Source: a bacterium (GTDB taxonomy: Bacteria; Krumholzibacteriota; Krumholzibacteriia; LZORAL124-64-63). From it: a DNA stretch of 64,000 bases. The position numbers and the translations under genes were made by a program. The notes beneath the pieces are model-generated. The model did not search any database, was not told the DNA's origin, and worked only from the letters and a program-made list of their open reading frames with translations. Shown piece after piece: positions 39,369 through 49,465 of this stretch. Position 1 is the first letter of the stretch. The number at the start of each line of letters is the position of its first letter. The DNA is taken from assembly GCA_016719645.1 (NCBI GenBank), contig JADJYS010000001.1, positions 310,001 through 374,000 on the forward strand, read 5' to 3'.

Positions 39369-39385
39369 GGGGCGCCTGGCGCCCC
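39369..39385 (+). terminator. Intercistronic GC hairpin rpsI-rpsB
   Basis: GGGGCGC and GCGCCCC form a 7-bp stem with a CTG loop, 19 bases after the rpsI stop. No T-run. It lies in the 137-bp rpsB leader. Confidence 0.4.
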
Positions 39386-39487
39386 GCATCACGCACCCGA
39401 CGGGAGGACGGGACCGGTGGCGCCCCAGGGCGTTCGTCCCGTCCGTCGAACGTCGGGGAGGCATCAACCGCACAACGGAGGAACGTC

Positions 39488-40273
39488 ATGGCCAACGTCG
39501 GTCTCAAGGACCTGCTCGAAGCAGGCGTCCACTTCGGTCACCAGACCCGCAAGTGGAACCCCAAGATGCGCCCCTACATCTTCATCGCCCGCAACGGCAT
39601 CTACATCATCGACCTGCAGAAGACGCTGCGCGCGCTGAACAAGGCGCGGGACTTCCTCACCGGCGTCTCGGCCAAGGGCGGCACCGTGCTGTTCGTCGGC
39701 ACGAAGAAGCAGGCCAAGGTCGCCGTCAAGGAGCTGGCCACCCGCTGCAACATGCCCTACGTCACCGAGCGCTGGCTCGGCGGCATGCTGACCAACTGGC
39801 AGACCATCAGCAAGAGCGTCGCGAAGCTCGACGAGATCGAGAACCTGCGCGCCACCGGCAAGATCGAGCAGTTCTCGAAGAAGGAGCAGCTCGAGATCGC
39901 GCGCAACTACGAGAAGCTCGAGAAGAACCTCGGCGGCATCCGCCACATGAAGGGCCTGCCCGCGGCCGTCTTCGTCATCGACACCGTCGAGGAGGAGACC
40001 GCCGTCCGCGAGGCCAACAAGCTGGGCATCCCGGTGGTCGGCATCGTCGACACCAACAGCGACCCCGAGATGGTCCGCTACCCCATCCCCGGCAACGACG
40101 ACGCCATCCGCGCCATCTCCCTCTACGTCTCGGTCGCGGCGGCCGCCATCGCCGAGGGCCGCTCCTCGCGCAGCGAGGGCCGCGACGGCGGCGTGGAGAT
40201 CCAGGCCGACCGCGCCGGGCGCGCGGCGCCGGCCGCCGTGTCGATGGACGACGCCGAGGCCGCCAGCGAGTGA
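39488..40273 (+). CDS. rpsB: 30S ribosomal protein S2
   Basis: Completes 30S assembly and helps recruit S1. ATG at 39488 follows GGAGGAACG. 261 residues. LLEAGVHFGHQTRKWNPKM, IFIARNGIYIIDLQKT, LFVGTKKQAK, WLGGMLTNWQTI, VIDTVEEETAVREANKLGIPVVGIVDTNSDP (split over two lines in the fold) and IPGNDDAIRAI are S2 motifs. The C-terminus has a short acidic tail of about 30 residues. Confidence 0.97.
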   Translation: MANVGLKDLLEAGVHFGHQTRKWNPKMRPYIFIARNGIYIIDLQKTLRALNKARDFLTGVSAKGGTVLFVGTKKQAKVAVKELATRCNMPYVTERWLGGMLTNWQTISKSVAKLDEIENLRATGKIEQFSKKEQLEIARNYEKLEKNLGGIRHMKGLPAAVFVIDTVEEETAVREANKLGIPVVGIVDTNSDPEMVRYPIPGNDDAIRAISLYVSVAAAAIAEGRSSRSEGRDGGVEIQADRAGRAAPAAVSMDDAEAASE

Positions 40274-40280
40274 CCCCGTC

Positions 40281-40316
40281 GCGGCCCGGCCTCCCCGCGC
40301 GGGGCGGCCGGGCCGC
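40281..40316 (+). terminator. Large hairpin between rpsB and tsf
   Basis: GCGGCCCGGCC pairs perfectly with GGCCGGGCCGC (11 bp), enclosing a second small CCCC-GCGC-GGGG hairpin. It starts 8 bases after the rpsB stop. No T-run, so it may attenuate or process the rpsB-tsf message. Confidence 0.5.
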
Positions 40317-40398
40317 GTCACGGTCGGCAGCGACAGCCGCCACACCAGCCAACCAGCAAGCACGGGCGCGGCCGCAGGCGGCCGCGACGGGAGGAACG

Positions 40399-40992
<594 letters not shown>

Positions 40993-41014
40993 GCCGCTCC
41001 CCGGCCAGGGTGAC

Positions 41015-41042
41015 GGGCCCGGGCCATGGGCCCGGGCCTTTT
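41015..41042 (+). terminator. Rho-independent terminator after tsf
   Basis: GGCCCGGG (41016-41023) and CCCGGGCC (41031-41038) form an 8-bp stem followed directly by TTTT. It sits 23 bases after the tsf stop and 44 bases before pyrH. Confidence 0.75.
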
Positions 41043-41085
41043 CCGTCCCCGCGGGCTCCGTCGCCGCGCAGCGAAAGGACGAAGC

Positions 41086-41811
41086 GTGTCCCACCCCCGC
41101 TTCTCGCGGATCCTGCTGAAGCTCAGCGGCGAAGGCCTCGCCGACGCCGCCGGCCCCTTCGGCCACGAGCGGCTCACCGGCCTGGCCCAGGCCGTGTCGC
41201 GCGCGGTGGCCGAGGGCGTGGAGGTCGGCATCGTGGTCGGCGGCGGGAACCTGTTCCGCGCCCGCACCGCGAACCTGGACGTGCTGGGCCGCGTCACCGC
41301 CGACAACGTCGGCATGCTCGCCACCCTGATGAACGCCGCCGTCCTGCGCGACTACCTGCGCGCCGAGGGCACCAGCGCCCTGGTGCTCAGCCCCCACGAG
41401 GTGCCGCCGCTGACCCAGACCTTCACGCGCGACCGCGCCATGCCGCAGCTGAAGGCCGGCCGGGTCCTGATCTTCGGCGGCGGCACGGGCAACCCCTTCT
41501 TCACGACCGACAGCGCCGCCGCCCTGCGCGCCGCCGAGATCCAGGCGGACGCGCTGCTGAAGGGCACGCAGGTCGACGGGGTCTACGACAAGGACCCGCA
41601 CGTCCACCCCGACGCCGTCCGCTTCCCGTTCCTCACCTACGACGAGGTGATCGACCGCCGGCTGCAGGTCATGGACCTGACCGCCGTGACGCTCTGCGCG
41701 GAGCAGGGCATGCCGATCGTGGTCTTCGACATCAGCGATCCGGAGAACCTCCTGCGGGTGATCCGGGGCGAGGACGCGGGGACCCTGGTCGCCAAGGAGC
41801 GCAAACCATGA
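41086..41811 (+). CDS. pyrH: UMP kinase
   Basis: Phosphorylates UMP to UDP. GTG at 41086 has AAAGGACGAA upstream. 241 residues, hexameric amino-acid-kinase fold. ILLKLSGEGLAD, GIVVGGGNLFR, DNVGMLATLMNA, FGGGTGNPFFTTDSAAALRAAEI and DGVYDKDPHV are PyrH motifs. It overlaps frr by 4 bases (ATGA). Confidence 0.97.
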   Translation: MSHPRFSRILLKLSGEGLADAAGPFGHERLTGLAQAVSRAVAEGVEVGIVVGGGNLFRARTANLDVLGRVTADNVGMLATLMNAAVLRDYLRAEGTSALVLSPHEVPPLTQTFTRDRAMPQLKAGRVLIFGGGTGNPFFTTDSAAALRAAEIQADALLKGTQVDGVYDKDPHVHPDAVRFPFLTYDEVIDRRLQVMDLTAVTLCAEQGMPIVVFDISDPENLLRVIRGEDAGTLVAKERKP

Positions 41812-42356
41812 GCGACGAACTCACCCAGGAAGCCGAGCTCCTCATGGAGGAGCAGATCGAGACGCTGACCCACCGCCTGGCCAAGATCCGCACCGGCAAG
41901 GCCAGCCCGGCGCTGCTCGACTCCGTGCGGGTCGAGTACTACGGGGCGCCGACCCCGCTGCGCCAGCTGGCGAGCATCGGCGTGCCGGAGCCCCGGATGC
42001 TGACCGTGGCCCCCTTCGACCGCAGCACGCTGAAGGACATCGAGCGGGCCATCATGGCCGCCGACCTCGGCCTGAACCCCTCGAACGACGGCGTCCTGGT
42101 GCGCGTGCCGATCCCCGAGCTGAACGAGGACCGCCGCCGCCAGTACACCAAGACCGTCCGCGACTTCGGCGAGCAGGGCAAGGTCGCGGTGCGCAAGGCC
42201 CGCCAGAACACCAACGACCGCATCAAGAAGAGCGACACGCTGACCGAGGACGAGCAGCGCGCGGCGCGCGACGCCGTCCAGAAGCTCACCGACCGCTTCT
42301 GCGAGGAGATCGACCGGATCGTCCGGTCCAAAGAAGCAGAAATCATGGAGATCTGA
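41808..42356 (+). CDS. frr: Ribosome recycling factor
   Basis: Splits post-termination ribosomes with EF-G. ATG at 41808 overlaps the pyrH stop. 182 residues. LAKIRTGKASPALLDSVRVEYYG, LTVAPFDRSTLKDIERAI and the hinge/tail motif VAVRKARQNTNDRIKK are RRF signatures. uppS begins 3 bases after its stop. Confidence 0.97.
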   Translation: MSDELTQEAELLMEEQIETLTHRLAKIRTGKASPALLDSVRVEYYGAPTPLRQLASIGVPEPRMLTVAPFDRSTLKDIERAIMAADLGLNPSNDGVLVRVPIPELNEDRRRQYTKTVRDFGEQGKVAVRKARQNTNDRIKKSDTLTEDEQRAARDAVQKLTDRFCEEIDRIVRSKEAEIMEI

Positions 42357-42359
42357 AGC

Positions 42360-43200
42360 ATGGGCGAGCCTCGGGAGGAGCCGGATCTGCGGGAGCTGCG
42401 CGAGCGGGTCCTGGCCGCCGGCAATGTCCCGCCGCACGTCGCCGTCATCATGGACGGCAACGGCCGCTGGGCCCAGCGCCGCCACCTGCCCCGGGTGGCC
42501 GGCCACCGCGCCGGCCGCCACGCCGTGCGCCGCACCGTCGAGGCCGCCGTGGGCCTGGGCGTCAAGCACCTGACCCTCTACACCTTCTCCCAGGAGAACT
42601 GGAAGCGCCCCCAGGCCGAGGTGCGCGCCCTCTGGTCGTTCCTCGAGGAGGTCCTCGCCGGCGAGCGCGACGAGCTGCACCGCCAGGGCGTGCGCCTGGT
42701 GGCCACCGGCGAGCTGGACCTGATCCCGGAGCGGGCCCGCACGGCCCCTGCAGTCGGTGATCGACTCGCTGGACGGCAACCGCGGCATGGTGCTCAACCT
42801 GGCGCTGGCCTACGGCGGGCGCACCGAGATCCTGCGCGCCTGCGCGCGCCTGGCGGCGCGGGCCGCCGCGGGCGAGCTGGACCCCGCGGACATCGACGAG
42901 GCGGCGTTCCGCGGCGGTCTCTACGCGCCCGACATCCCGGATCCCGACCTGGTCATCCGCACCAGCGGCGAGCTGCGCCTCTCGAACTTCCTGATCTGGC
43001 AGGCCGCCTACGCCGAGATCTTCTTCACGCCCGTGCTGTGGCCCGATTTCGGCGAGCGCGACCTGCTCGAGGCCGTCGCCGACTACCAGAGCCGCGAGCG
43101 GCGCTTCGGCGACGTCGGCGGCGAGCACGACGGCGACGATCCCGCCGCCGGCCCCTTCGACGCCTCCCGCTGGCGGAAACTCTTCAAGGTCCGGTCGTGA
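42360..43200 (+). CDS. uppS: Undecaprenyl diphosphate synthase, with a +1 frameshift
   Basis: Cis-prenyl transferase that makes the C55 carrier lipid for peptidoglycan and LPS. ATG at 42360. The first 128 codons read HVAVIMDGNGRWAQRRHLPR, GHRAGRHAVRRTVEAA and TLYTFSQENWKRP. At the CCCC run 42745-42748 the homologous frame shifts by one base and continues SVIDSLDGNRGMVLNLALAYGGR, then LVIRTSGELRLSNFLIWQAAYAEIFFTP to the stop at 43200. Removing one C gives a continuous protein of about 279 residues. cdsA overlaps the end by GTGA. Confidence 0.92.
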
Positions 43201-44090
43201 ACCGCGAGACCGCCAGCGCGCGGCCCCGCACCGGCCTGTGGGGCCGCCTGCTCGGGGCGGGTCTGCTGCCGCGCGCGCTGGTGACCGTGCTCGGCGTGCC
43301 GCTGCTGGCCCTGGCCGCGGTGCAGGGCGGCCTGGTCTACCGGGCGCTGATCGGCCTGCTGGTGCTGCTGGGCGTGCGCGAGTTCCTGCTGCTGATGAGC
43401 GCCAAGGGCTACGGCCCGTTCAAGGTGATCGGGACGCTGGCCGGCCTGGCCTGCGCCTGGGCGGTCGCGCGCGGGCCCGCGGCGGCCGTGCCCGTGCTGA
43501 CGGCCGCGCTGATGGCGGTGATGACCGTCGAGCTCATGCGCCGCAACATGGACCGCTCCCTGAACCACGTCGCGGTGACCCTCTTCGGGGCCCTCTACGT
43601 CGGCTGGCTGGGGGGCTTCCTCGTCCTGCTGCGGGAGGCGACGGGCCGCGCCGGCGACGACGGCTTCTCGGGCCTGCGGGCGCTCGCCCTGCTGGCGGCG
43701 CTGACCTGGGCCTGCGACACGCTGGCCTTCCTGGTCGGCGTCGCGGTGGGCCGCCGGCCCCTGCTGCCGCGGGTGAGCCCCCGCAAGTCGGTCGAGGGCG
43801 CCGTCGGCGGCATCCTCGGCGCCACGGCCGCCGGCCTGGTCGCCGCCGCCACCTTCGCGCCCTTCCTGTCGCCGCTGCAGGGCGGGCTGCTCGGGGCCGT
43901 CTGCGGCGTGACCGGGCAGGTCGGCGACCTCGTCGAGTCGATGCTCAAGCGCGACGCGGGGGTCAAGGACACCGCGGCGCTGCTGCCCGGCCACGGCGGC
44001 ATCCTGGACCGCTTCGACTCCCTGCTGTTCAACGCGCCGGTGGTGTACTACGCCCTGGTGCTGGCCGGAGCCGCGCACGTTGCGCGCTGA
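43197..44090 (+). CDS. cdsA: Phosphatidate cytidylyltransferase
   Basis: Makes CDP-diacylglycerol from phosphatidate and CTP at the inner membrane. GTG at 43197 overlaps the uppS stop. 297 residues with about eight hydrophobic segments. The conserved C-terminal signature SPRKSVEGAVGG, QVGDLVESMLKRDAGVKD and LLPGHGGILDRFDSLLF is complete. dxr begins either inside or just after its end. Confidence 0.94.
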   Translation: MNRETASARPRTGLWGRLLGAGLLPRALVTVLGVPLLALAAVQGGLVYRALIGLLVLLGVREFLLLMSAKGYGPFKVIGTLAGLACAWAVARGPAAAVPVLTAALMAVMTVELMRRNMDRSLNHVAVTLFGALYVGWLGGFLVLLREATGRAGDDGFSGLRALALLAALTWACDTLAFLVGVAVGRRPLLPRVSPRKSVEGAVGGILGATAAGLVAAATFAPFLSPLQGGLLGAVCGVTGQVGDLVESMLKRDAGVKDTAALLPGHGGILDRFDSLLFNAPVVYYALVLAGAAHVAR

Positions 44091-44103
44091 CGGGAGCGGG
44101 CGG

Positions 44104-45354
44104 GTGGCGGCCGAGCGGCCCGCGGCCGCGCCGCTGTACCGGATCGGCCGGCCGGCGCGGGAGCCGCGGCTGCCCGTGCGGCTGGTGATCCTGGGCGCGA
44201 CGGGTTCGATCGGCACCCAGGCCGTCGACCTCGCCGTGCGGCACCCCGACCGCCTGCAGGTCGTCGGCGTCTCGGCCGCCTCGCGCGTGGAGGAGCTGGC
44301 CGCGCTGGTGCGCCGCCTCGAGGCGGCCGGCGCCGCGCGCGCGCCCGCGGCGGCCCTCGTCGATCCGTCGGCGGCGCGCGCGGCGGCGCGGGACCCCCTG
44401 CTGGGCCGCCGGCTGCTCCCGCCCGGGCCCGCCGGGCTGGACGAGCTGGCCGCGCTGGACGGCGCCGACTGCGTCGTCAACGGCCTGGTGGGCGCCGCCG
44501 GGCTCGCCCCGACGCTGGCCGCGGCCGCGGCCGGACGCAGGATCGCCCTGGCGAACAAGGAGTCCCTGGTGGTCGGCGGCGACCTCGTGCGCGCGGCCGT
44601 CGCGCGCGGCGGCGCCGAGGTCGTGCCGGTCGACTCGGAGCACTCGGCGCTGGCGCAGTGCCTGTCCGGCCGCGCCGCCGAGGAGCTCGAGCGCCTCGTG
44701 CTGACCTGCTCGGGCGGGCCGTTCCGCACCTGGACGGCCGCGGCGATGGCCGCCGCCCGCAAGGACGAGGTCCTGAGCCACCCGACCTGGAACATGGGCG
44801 CCAAGATCACGGTCGACTCGGCGACCCTGATGAACAAGGGGCTGGAGGTCATCGAGGCGCACGTGCTGTTCGGCACGGCCTACCGCGACATCGAGGTCGT
44901 GGTCCACCCCGGCTCGATCGTCCACTCGCTCGCGGTGTTCCGCGACGGCGCCGTGGTGGCCCAGCTCGGCGCGCCGGACATGCGCGTCCCGCTGCTCTAC
45001 GCCCTGGCCGGCGAGCGCCACTGGCCGCTGGCGACCGAGCGGCTGGACCTGGCCCGCCTCGGCGAGCTGCGCTTCGAGGCGCCCGACCCGGAGCGCTTCC
45101 CGTGCCTGGCGCTGGCCCGCCGGGCGGGGGAGGCCGGCGGCCGCGCGCCCATCGTCCTGAACGCGGCCAACGAGGCCGCGGTGGCCGCGCTGCTGGACGA
45201 TCGCCTGGGGTACGCCGATATTGCCGCGGTCATCGCGGCGACGCTCGACGAGCTGCCGGGAGGGCCGGTGGCGGACCTGGCCGAAGCCCTGGAGACCGAT
45301 GCCGCGGCGCGGCGCGTCGCGCAGCGCCTGATCGAAGCCCGCGCGCGGCGCTGA
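44104..45354 (+). CDS. dxr: 1-deoxy-D-xylulose 5-phosphate reductoisomerase
   Basis: Second enzyme of the MEP isoprenoid pathway. GTG at 44104 is preferred because GGGAG lies 7 bases upstream; TTG at 44080 is an alternative that would overlap cdsA. 416 residues from GTG. A 25-residue extension precedes the NADPH motif ILGATGSIGTQ (about 30-40). ALANKESLVVGG, VPVDSEHSALAQCL (metal), HPTWNMGAKITVDSATLMNKGLE and the C-terminal LNAANEAAVAALL are Dxr hallmarks. Confidence 0.95.
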   Translation: MAAERPAAAPLYRIGRPAREPRLPVRLVILGATGSIGTQAVDLAVRHPDRLQVVGVSAASRVEELAALVRRLEAAGAARAPAAALVDPSAARAAARDPLLGRRLLPPGPAGLDELAALDGADCVVNGLVGAAGLAPTLAAAAAGRRIALANKESLVVGGDLVRAAVARGGAEVVPVDSEHSALAQCLSGRAAEELERLVLTCSGGPFRTWTAAAMAAARKDEVLSHPTWNMGAKITVDSATLMNKGLEVIEAHVLFGTAYRDIEVVVHPGSIVHSLAVFRDGAVVAQLGAPDMRVPLLYALAGERHWPLATERLDLARLGELRFEAPDPERFPCLALARRAGEAGGRAPIVLNAANEAAVAALLDDRLGYADIAAVIAATLDELPGGPVADLAEALETDAAARRVAQRLIEARARR

Positions 45355-45385
45355 CGCCGCCAGACCCGACCGCCGGGGAGGTCCC

Positions 45386-46774
45386 GTGTTCTCGACCCTG
45401 ATCGCCTTCGCCCTGACGCTGGGCATCGTCATCATCATCCACGAGCTGGGCCACTTCGCCGTCTGCAAGTGGACCGGCATCTACGTCAAGACCTTCTCGA
45501 TCGGCTTCGGCCCCAAGCTGCTGCGCCGCCGCTACGGCGAGACCGAGTACGCGATCTCGGTGGCCCCCTTCGGCGGCTACGTGAAGATGGCCGGCGAGGG
45601 CGTGCTCGAGGAGATCCAGGACACCGCCACCCGCGACGCCCACCACTACCCCATCGGCACGGTCGAGGGCGACCGCGCCGCGGCGCTGCGGGACGACCCC
45701 ATCCCGGAGTCCCGCCACTTCCGCAACCGCCCCGCCTGGCAGCGGCTGGCCGTGGTGACCGCGGGTCCGGCGGCGAACCTGCTGCTGGCGCTGATCCTCT
45801 ACACGCTGACCGTGCTGGGCAGCGGCCTGCTGGTGATCCCCGTCACCACCGTCGGCGGCGTGGCCGACGGGTCGCCGGCCGCGGCGGCCGGCCTGCAGGT
45901 CGGCGACCGCATCCTCGAGGTCGACGGCAAGGCCGTCGGGACCTGGGACGAGCTGACCGCGGGGCTGCTGTCCGCGGGGGAGGCCGCGGGCGGGACCGCC
46001 GCGCTGACCTACGAGCGCGACGGCGCGCGGGCCACGGCCTCGCTGCAGCCGCGCCGCGACGCCGCCGGCCGCTGGGAGATCGGCCTGGAACCCCACGACA
46101 ACGTCGTCGGGCTGGTGCAGAAGGGCGGGCCGGCCGGGCGCGCCGGCCTGCAGAGCGGCGACCGGGTGGTCGCCCTGGACGGCGAGCCGGTGACGTCGTT
46201 CAACGACATCGCGCGGGTGATCAACGCGAAGGCCGGCGTGCCGGTGTCCGTGCGCTGGGAGCGCGGCGGGGAGACCTTCGAGCGCGCGATCGTGCCGACC
46301 GCCGAGGAGGTGCAGCCCGATTCGACGATCGGCCGCATCTTCTTCGAGCGGCGCTACGAGTCCCGCCCCGTGGGCCTCTTCCACGCCCTGCGCATCGGCG
46401 TGTCGGCGACGGTCGGCACCATCACCTCGACGGTCGAGGTCCTCGGCAACTTCTTCACGGGCCGGCTGGGCATGGAGGCGGTCGGCGGCCCGATCCGCAT
46501 CGGGCAGGTGGCCGGCGAGATGCTGCGCTGGAGCTTCAGCCACCTGATGCAGTTCATCGCCTTCTTCTCGGTGAACCTCTTCCTGCTGAACCTGCTGCCG
46601 ATCCCCGTCCTGGACGGCGGCCACGTGGTCTTCATCCTGCTCGAGATGGTGATGGGCCGCCGCGTGCACGAGCGCGTCCAGGCCATCGCCACGCAGGTGG
46701 GCCTGATCATGCTGCTGCTGTTCATGACCTTCGTGATCGTGGTGGACGTGCTGAAGATCCTGCCCGGGCAATGA
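45386..46774 (+). CDS. rseP: RIP metalloprotease RseP (M50 site-2 protease)
   Basis: Intramembrane zinc protease that cleaves anti-sigma factors and remnant signal peptides. GTG at 45386 has GGGGAGG upstream. 462 residues. HELGH is at about 19-23 in the first membrane helix. Two PDZ domains lie at about 145-215 and 230-310 (GLQVGDRILEVDGKAVG, GLQSGDRVVALDGEPV). The LLPIPVLDGGHV motif in the third helix carries the second metal ligand. The dxr-rseP linkage is typical. Confidence 0.95.
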   Translation: MFSTLIAFALTLGIVIIIHELGHFAVCKWTGIYVKTFSIGFGPKLLRRRYGETEYAISVAPFGGYVKMAGEGVLEEIQDTATRDAHHYPIGTVEGDRAAALRDDPIPESRHFRNRPAWQRLAVVTAGPAANLLLALILYTLTVLGSGLLVIPVTTVGGVADGSPAAAAGLQVGDRILEVDGKAVGTWDELTAGLLSAGEAAGGTAALTYERDGARATASLQPRRDAAGRWEIGLEPHDNVVGLVQKGGPAGRAGLQSGDRVVALDGEPVTSFNDIARVINAKAGVPVSVRWERGGETFERAIVPTAEEVQPDSTIGRIFFERRYESRPVGLFHALRIGVSATVGTITSTVEVLGNFFTGRLGMEAVGGPIRIGQVAGEMLRWSFSHLMQFIAFFSVNLFLLNLLPIPVLDGGHVVFILLEMVMGRRVHERVQAIATQVGLIMLLLFMTFVIVVDVLKILPGQ

Positions 46775-46780
46775 GCCGCG

Positions 46781-47245
46781 TCAGCCCCCTGTGGGGGCGG
46801 CGCCGTCGTCCTCGGCGGCGTCGCCGGCGTTCGCCGGCGGGTCGGGCAGGGGCGCGTCCAGGCGGTCGGGGCGCGGCGCGTCCAGCAGGGAGTCCTGCTC
46901 CGCGCGCAGGATCCGGCCCAGCAGGCCGTGCAGCAGGGCCTGGCGGCGCGGGTCGGCCGGCAGGGCGGACCGCGCGGCGGCCAGCGAGCTGTCCCCCCAG
47001 GCGACCGCGAGGGAGTCGAGCAGGGCTCCGCCCCGCCCCGGCTCGACCAGGGCGACGGCGCGGGCGCGCTCGAGCGTCACGAAACGGGTGACGTACAGGC
47101 GCTCGGGGGGCGTCAGGTCGGAGAGCCGCAGCGGGCGCCCGCCCTCGGGACCGCACCCGGCGACGGCCAGCAGCCAGAGTGCGGCCGCGGCCCGCCCGGC
47201 GGGGGGGAACCCGCGGCGGCGCGAAGTATTCCAGATGACGGACAT
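46781..47245 (-). CDS. Putative lipoprotein of unknown function
   Basis: 154 residues on the minus strand, convergent with rseP and divergent from the Omp85 gene. ATG at 47245 is preceded by GGAGG. The N-terminus has Arg residues, a hydrophobic stretch and a lipobox LAVAGC with Cys at about residue 31. The mature part is helical (LTPPERLYVTRFVTLERARAVALV, RRQALLHGLLGRILRAEQDSLL) and ends in an acidic Pro/Ala tail. No family is recognised. Its location suggests an envelope role. Confidence 0.7.
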   Translation of the reverse strand: MSVIWNTSRRRGFPPAGRAAAALWLLAVAGCGPEGGRPLRLSDLTPPERLYVTRFVTLERARAVALVEPGRGGALLDSLAVAWGDSSLAAARSALPADPRRQALLHGLLGRILRAEQDSLLDAPRPDRLDAPLPDPPANAGDAAEDDGAAPTGG

Positions 47246-47317
47246 GGGAGCCTCCGTGATATGCTGCCCCCGTCGGGGCACCCCACGTTCCTACACCGAA
47301 GCGGCGCGGCGGGCAAG

Positions 47318-49456
47318 ATGCAAGTTCAGAAACGACAACGGGCCCGTCGGCCCGCCGGCGGACCGCGCGCCCAGCTGGCGGCGGTCGCCCTGCTGGCCTG
47401 CCTGCTGGCCCCCGCCCTGGCCGCCGCCGAGAGCGAGCTGGAGTTCGGCCTGGAGCAGCACCTGCTGCGGCGCATCGAACTGCGCGGCAACGTCGCGGTT
47501 CCCGCCGCCGATCTCAAGGCCATCATGAAGATCCGCGAGCCGCGGCCCTTCCACCCGTTCACCCTGCTCGGCCTCGGCGACCGCACCGCGCGCTACCAGC
47601 CCCACCTCCTGGACGCGGAGCTGCGGCTGCTCACGCGCTACTACCGGCAGCGGGGCTTCCACCAGGTGTCGGTGCAGCTCGATTCGGTCGTGACGGACGA
47701 CGCCGCGGGCGGCGACGTGCTGCACATCAGCATCGCGGAGGGGCCGCGGACCTACCTCGACGCGGTCGAGGCGGTCGTCGTGGGCCCGGACAGCTCGGGC
47801 TTCGCGCTGCCCGACCCCGCCGACCTGCTCGCGGGCCTCGCCCACGTCCCCGGCACGCCGGCCCCGGCCGACCTCAACGACCTCGGCACCGACATCTACC
47901 GCCTGCGCACCGGCCTGTGGGAAGGCGGGCACATGCTCGCGCAGATCCGCCCCGTGATGACGACGTCGGCCACCGACGACCCCGCGCGCCGCCTCGCGCG
48001 CCTGGTCTACGAGATCGAGCCCGGCAAGGCCTACCGCATCACCGACATCGCGGTCGAGGGCCGCCGCCGCACCCGCCTCGACCTGATCGGGCGCGAGCTG
48101 TCGCTCGCGCCGGGGGACCTGTTCCGCTGGAGCGAGGTGGAGGCGTCCCAGCAGCGGCTGCTCGACACCTCGCTGTTCCGCGACGTGGGCTTCCGGCCGG
48201 TCGACACCGACACCGTGGCCGGCACGACGCGGCTGCTGGTCGAGGTCGTCGAGCGCAAGCCGGCCTACTACGAGTTCGGTCTCGGCGTCGGCTCGCGCGA
48301 GCGGATCCGCCTGCTCGTCGCCTGGGGCCACAACAACCTGTTCGGGACCGGCCAGCGGCTGCGCGCGGGCACGCGCACCTCCCTGAACTACGAGGACGTC
48401 CAGCGCCTGACCGACGGCCCCGTGCACCCCGAACTGAACTACCGCTACGACCTGCTGCACACCTACCCCGGCGTGCTCGGCCGCCTGCGGCTGGATTCCA
48501 GCGTCTACCTCGCCAAGGAGACCCGCGGCGAGTCGGGACTGAACCTCATGTCGCGCGGCCTGTCGGTCGGCACGCGCTTCGCCGGCAGCCCGCGGGTCAG
48601 CAACGTCGTGGAAGCCCGCATCGAGGAGGTCGACCCCTCCCTGCACCCCGACGCCAAGGCGTCCCTGCGCACGTCCTTCGAAGCCAGCGACCTGCGCCCG
48701 CGGGACACCCGCTCGCTGGGCTGGTCCTTCCAGAACGAGGGGCGCGACGATCCGCTGCGGCCGCGGCGGGGCGCGACGCAGACGACGCGGCTGGAAGTCG
48801 CCGGCGGCCCGCTCGGCGGCGACAACTCCTTCGTGAAGGTCTCGGCGAGCTGGCAGGGCTACCGGCCCTTCCCCCTGGGCGGCGTGCTCGCCATGCGCGC
48901 CAGCGTCGGGACCGTGCGCCCGTACGCCGGTTCCCGGGCCCGCGGCGCCGACGGCGTGCCCTACCAGGAGCGCTTCTTCGCCGGGGGCGCCACCACGGTC
49001 CGGGGCTACCTCGAGCGCAGCCTCGGCCCCCAGATCACGGACCAGGCCGTGCTCGACTCGCTGGAACTCGCCAGCGACGTGCCCCTGTCCGACCAGCCGG
49101 CCCGCGGCGGCAACTACCTGCTGCTGACCAACGCCGAGTGGCGCTTCCCGCTGCCCCTGCTGCGGTCCTGGCGCGTCGACGGCGTGGCCTTCGTCGACGG
49201 CGGCAACGTCTGGGAGAACGCCCGCGACATCCGGCTGCGGAGCTTCCGCTGGCGGTCGTACGCCCGCGCGTCGCAGGACGACGCGTCGACGAAGCTCTGG
49301 GACTACCGCTACAGCGTCGGCTGCGGCGTGCGGGTCGACACCCCGGTCGGCCCCGTCAGGCTGGACGCCGGCTTCCCGCTGAAGCGGGCCCTGCTGTCCG
49401 ACGCCGTGACCGAGGACAAGGTGATCTACCATTTCTCCCTGGGCTTCCCCTTCTGA
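47318..49456 (+). CDS. Omp85 (BamA/TamA family) outer-membrane protein
   Basis: Outer-membrane assembly protein. ATG at 47318. 712 residues. A signal peptide covers about 1-40 (AVALLACLLAPALAAA). About three POTRA domains follow (IELRGNVAVPAADLKAIM near 48; a middle one near 160; KAYRITDIAVEGRRRTRLDLIG near 240), then a 16-strand barrel from about 325. The L6 motif is present as TTVRGYLERSLGP. Three POTRAs and the TamB neighbour favour a TamA-like role; the rseP linkage is also seen for BamA. The gene ends 9 bases before tamB. Confidence 0.85.
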   Translation: MQVQKRQRARRPAGGPRAQLAAVALLACLLAPALAAAESELEFGLEQHLLRRIELRGNVAVPAADLKAIMKIREPRPFHPFTLLGLGDRTARYQPHLLDAELRLLTRYYRQRGFHQVSVQLDSVVTDDAAGGDVLHISIAEGPRTYLDAVEAVVVGPDSSGFALPDPADLLAGLAHVPGTPAPADLNDLGTDIYRLRTGLWEGGHMLAQIRPVMTTSATDDPARRLARLVYEIEPGKAYRITDIAVEGRRRTRLDLIGRELSLAPGDLFRWSEVEASQQRLLDTSLFRDVGFRPVDTDTVAGTTRLLVEVVERKPAYYEFGLGVGSRERIRLLVAWGHNNLFGTGQRLRAGTRTSLNYEDVQRLTDGPVHPELNYRYDLLHTYPGVLGRLRLDSSVYLAKETRGESGLNLMSRGLSVGTRFAGSPRVSNVVEARIEEVDPSLHPDAKASLRTSFEASDLRPRDTRSLGWSFQNEGRDDPLRPRRGATQTTRLEVAGGPLGGDNSFVKVSASWQGYRPFPLGGVLAMRASVGTVRPYAGSRARGADGVPYQERFFAGGATTVRGYLERSLGPQITDQAVLDSLELASDVPLSDQPARGGNYLLLTNAEWRFPLPLLRSWRVDGVAFVDGGNVWENARDIRLRSFRWRSYARASQDDASTKLWDYRYSVGCGVRVDTPVGPVRLDAGFPLKRALLSDAVTEDKVIYHFSLGFPF

Positions 49457-49465
49457 GAGAGGCTG

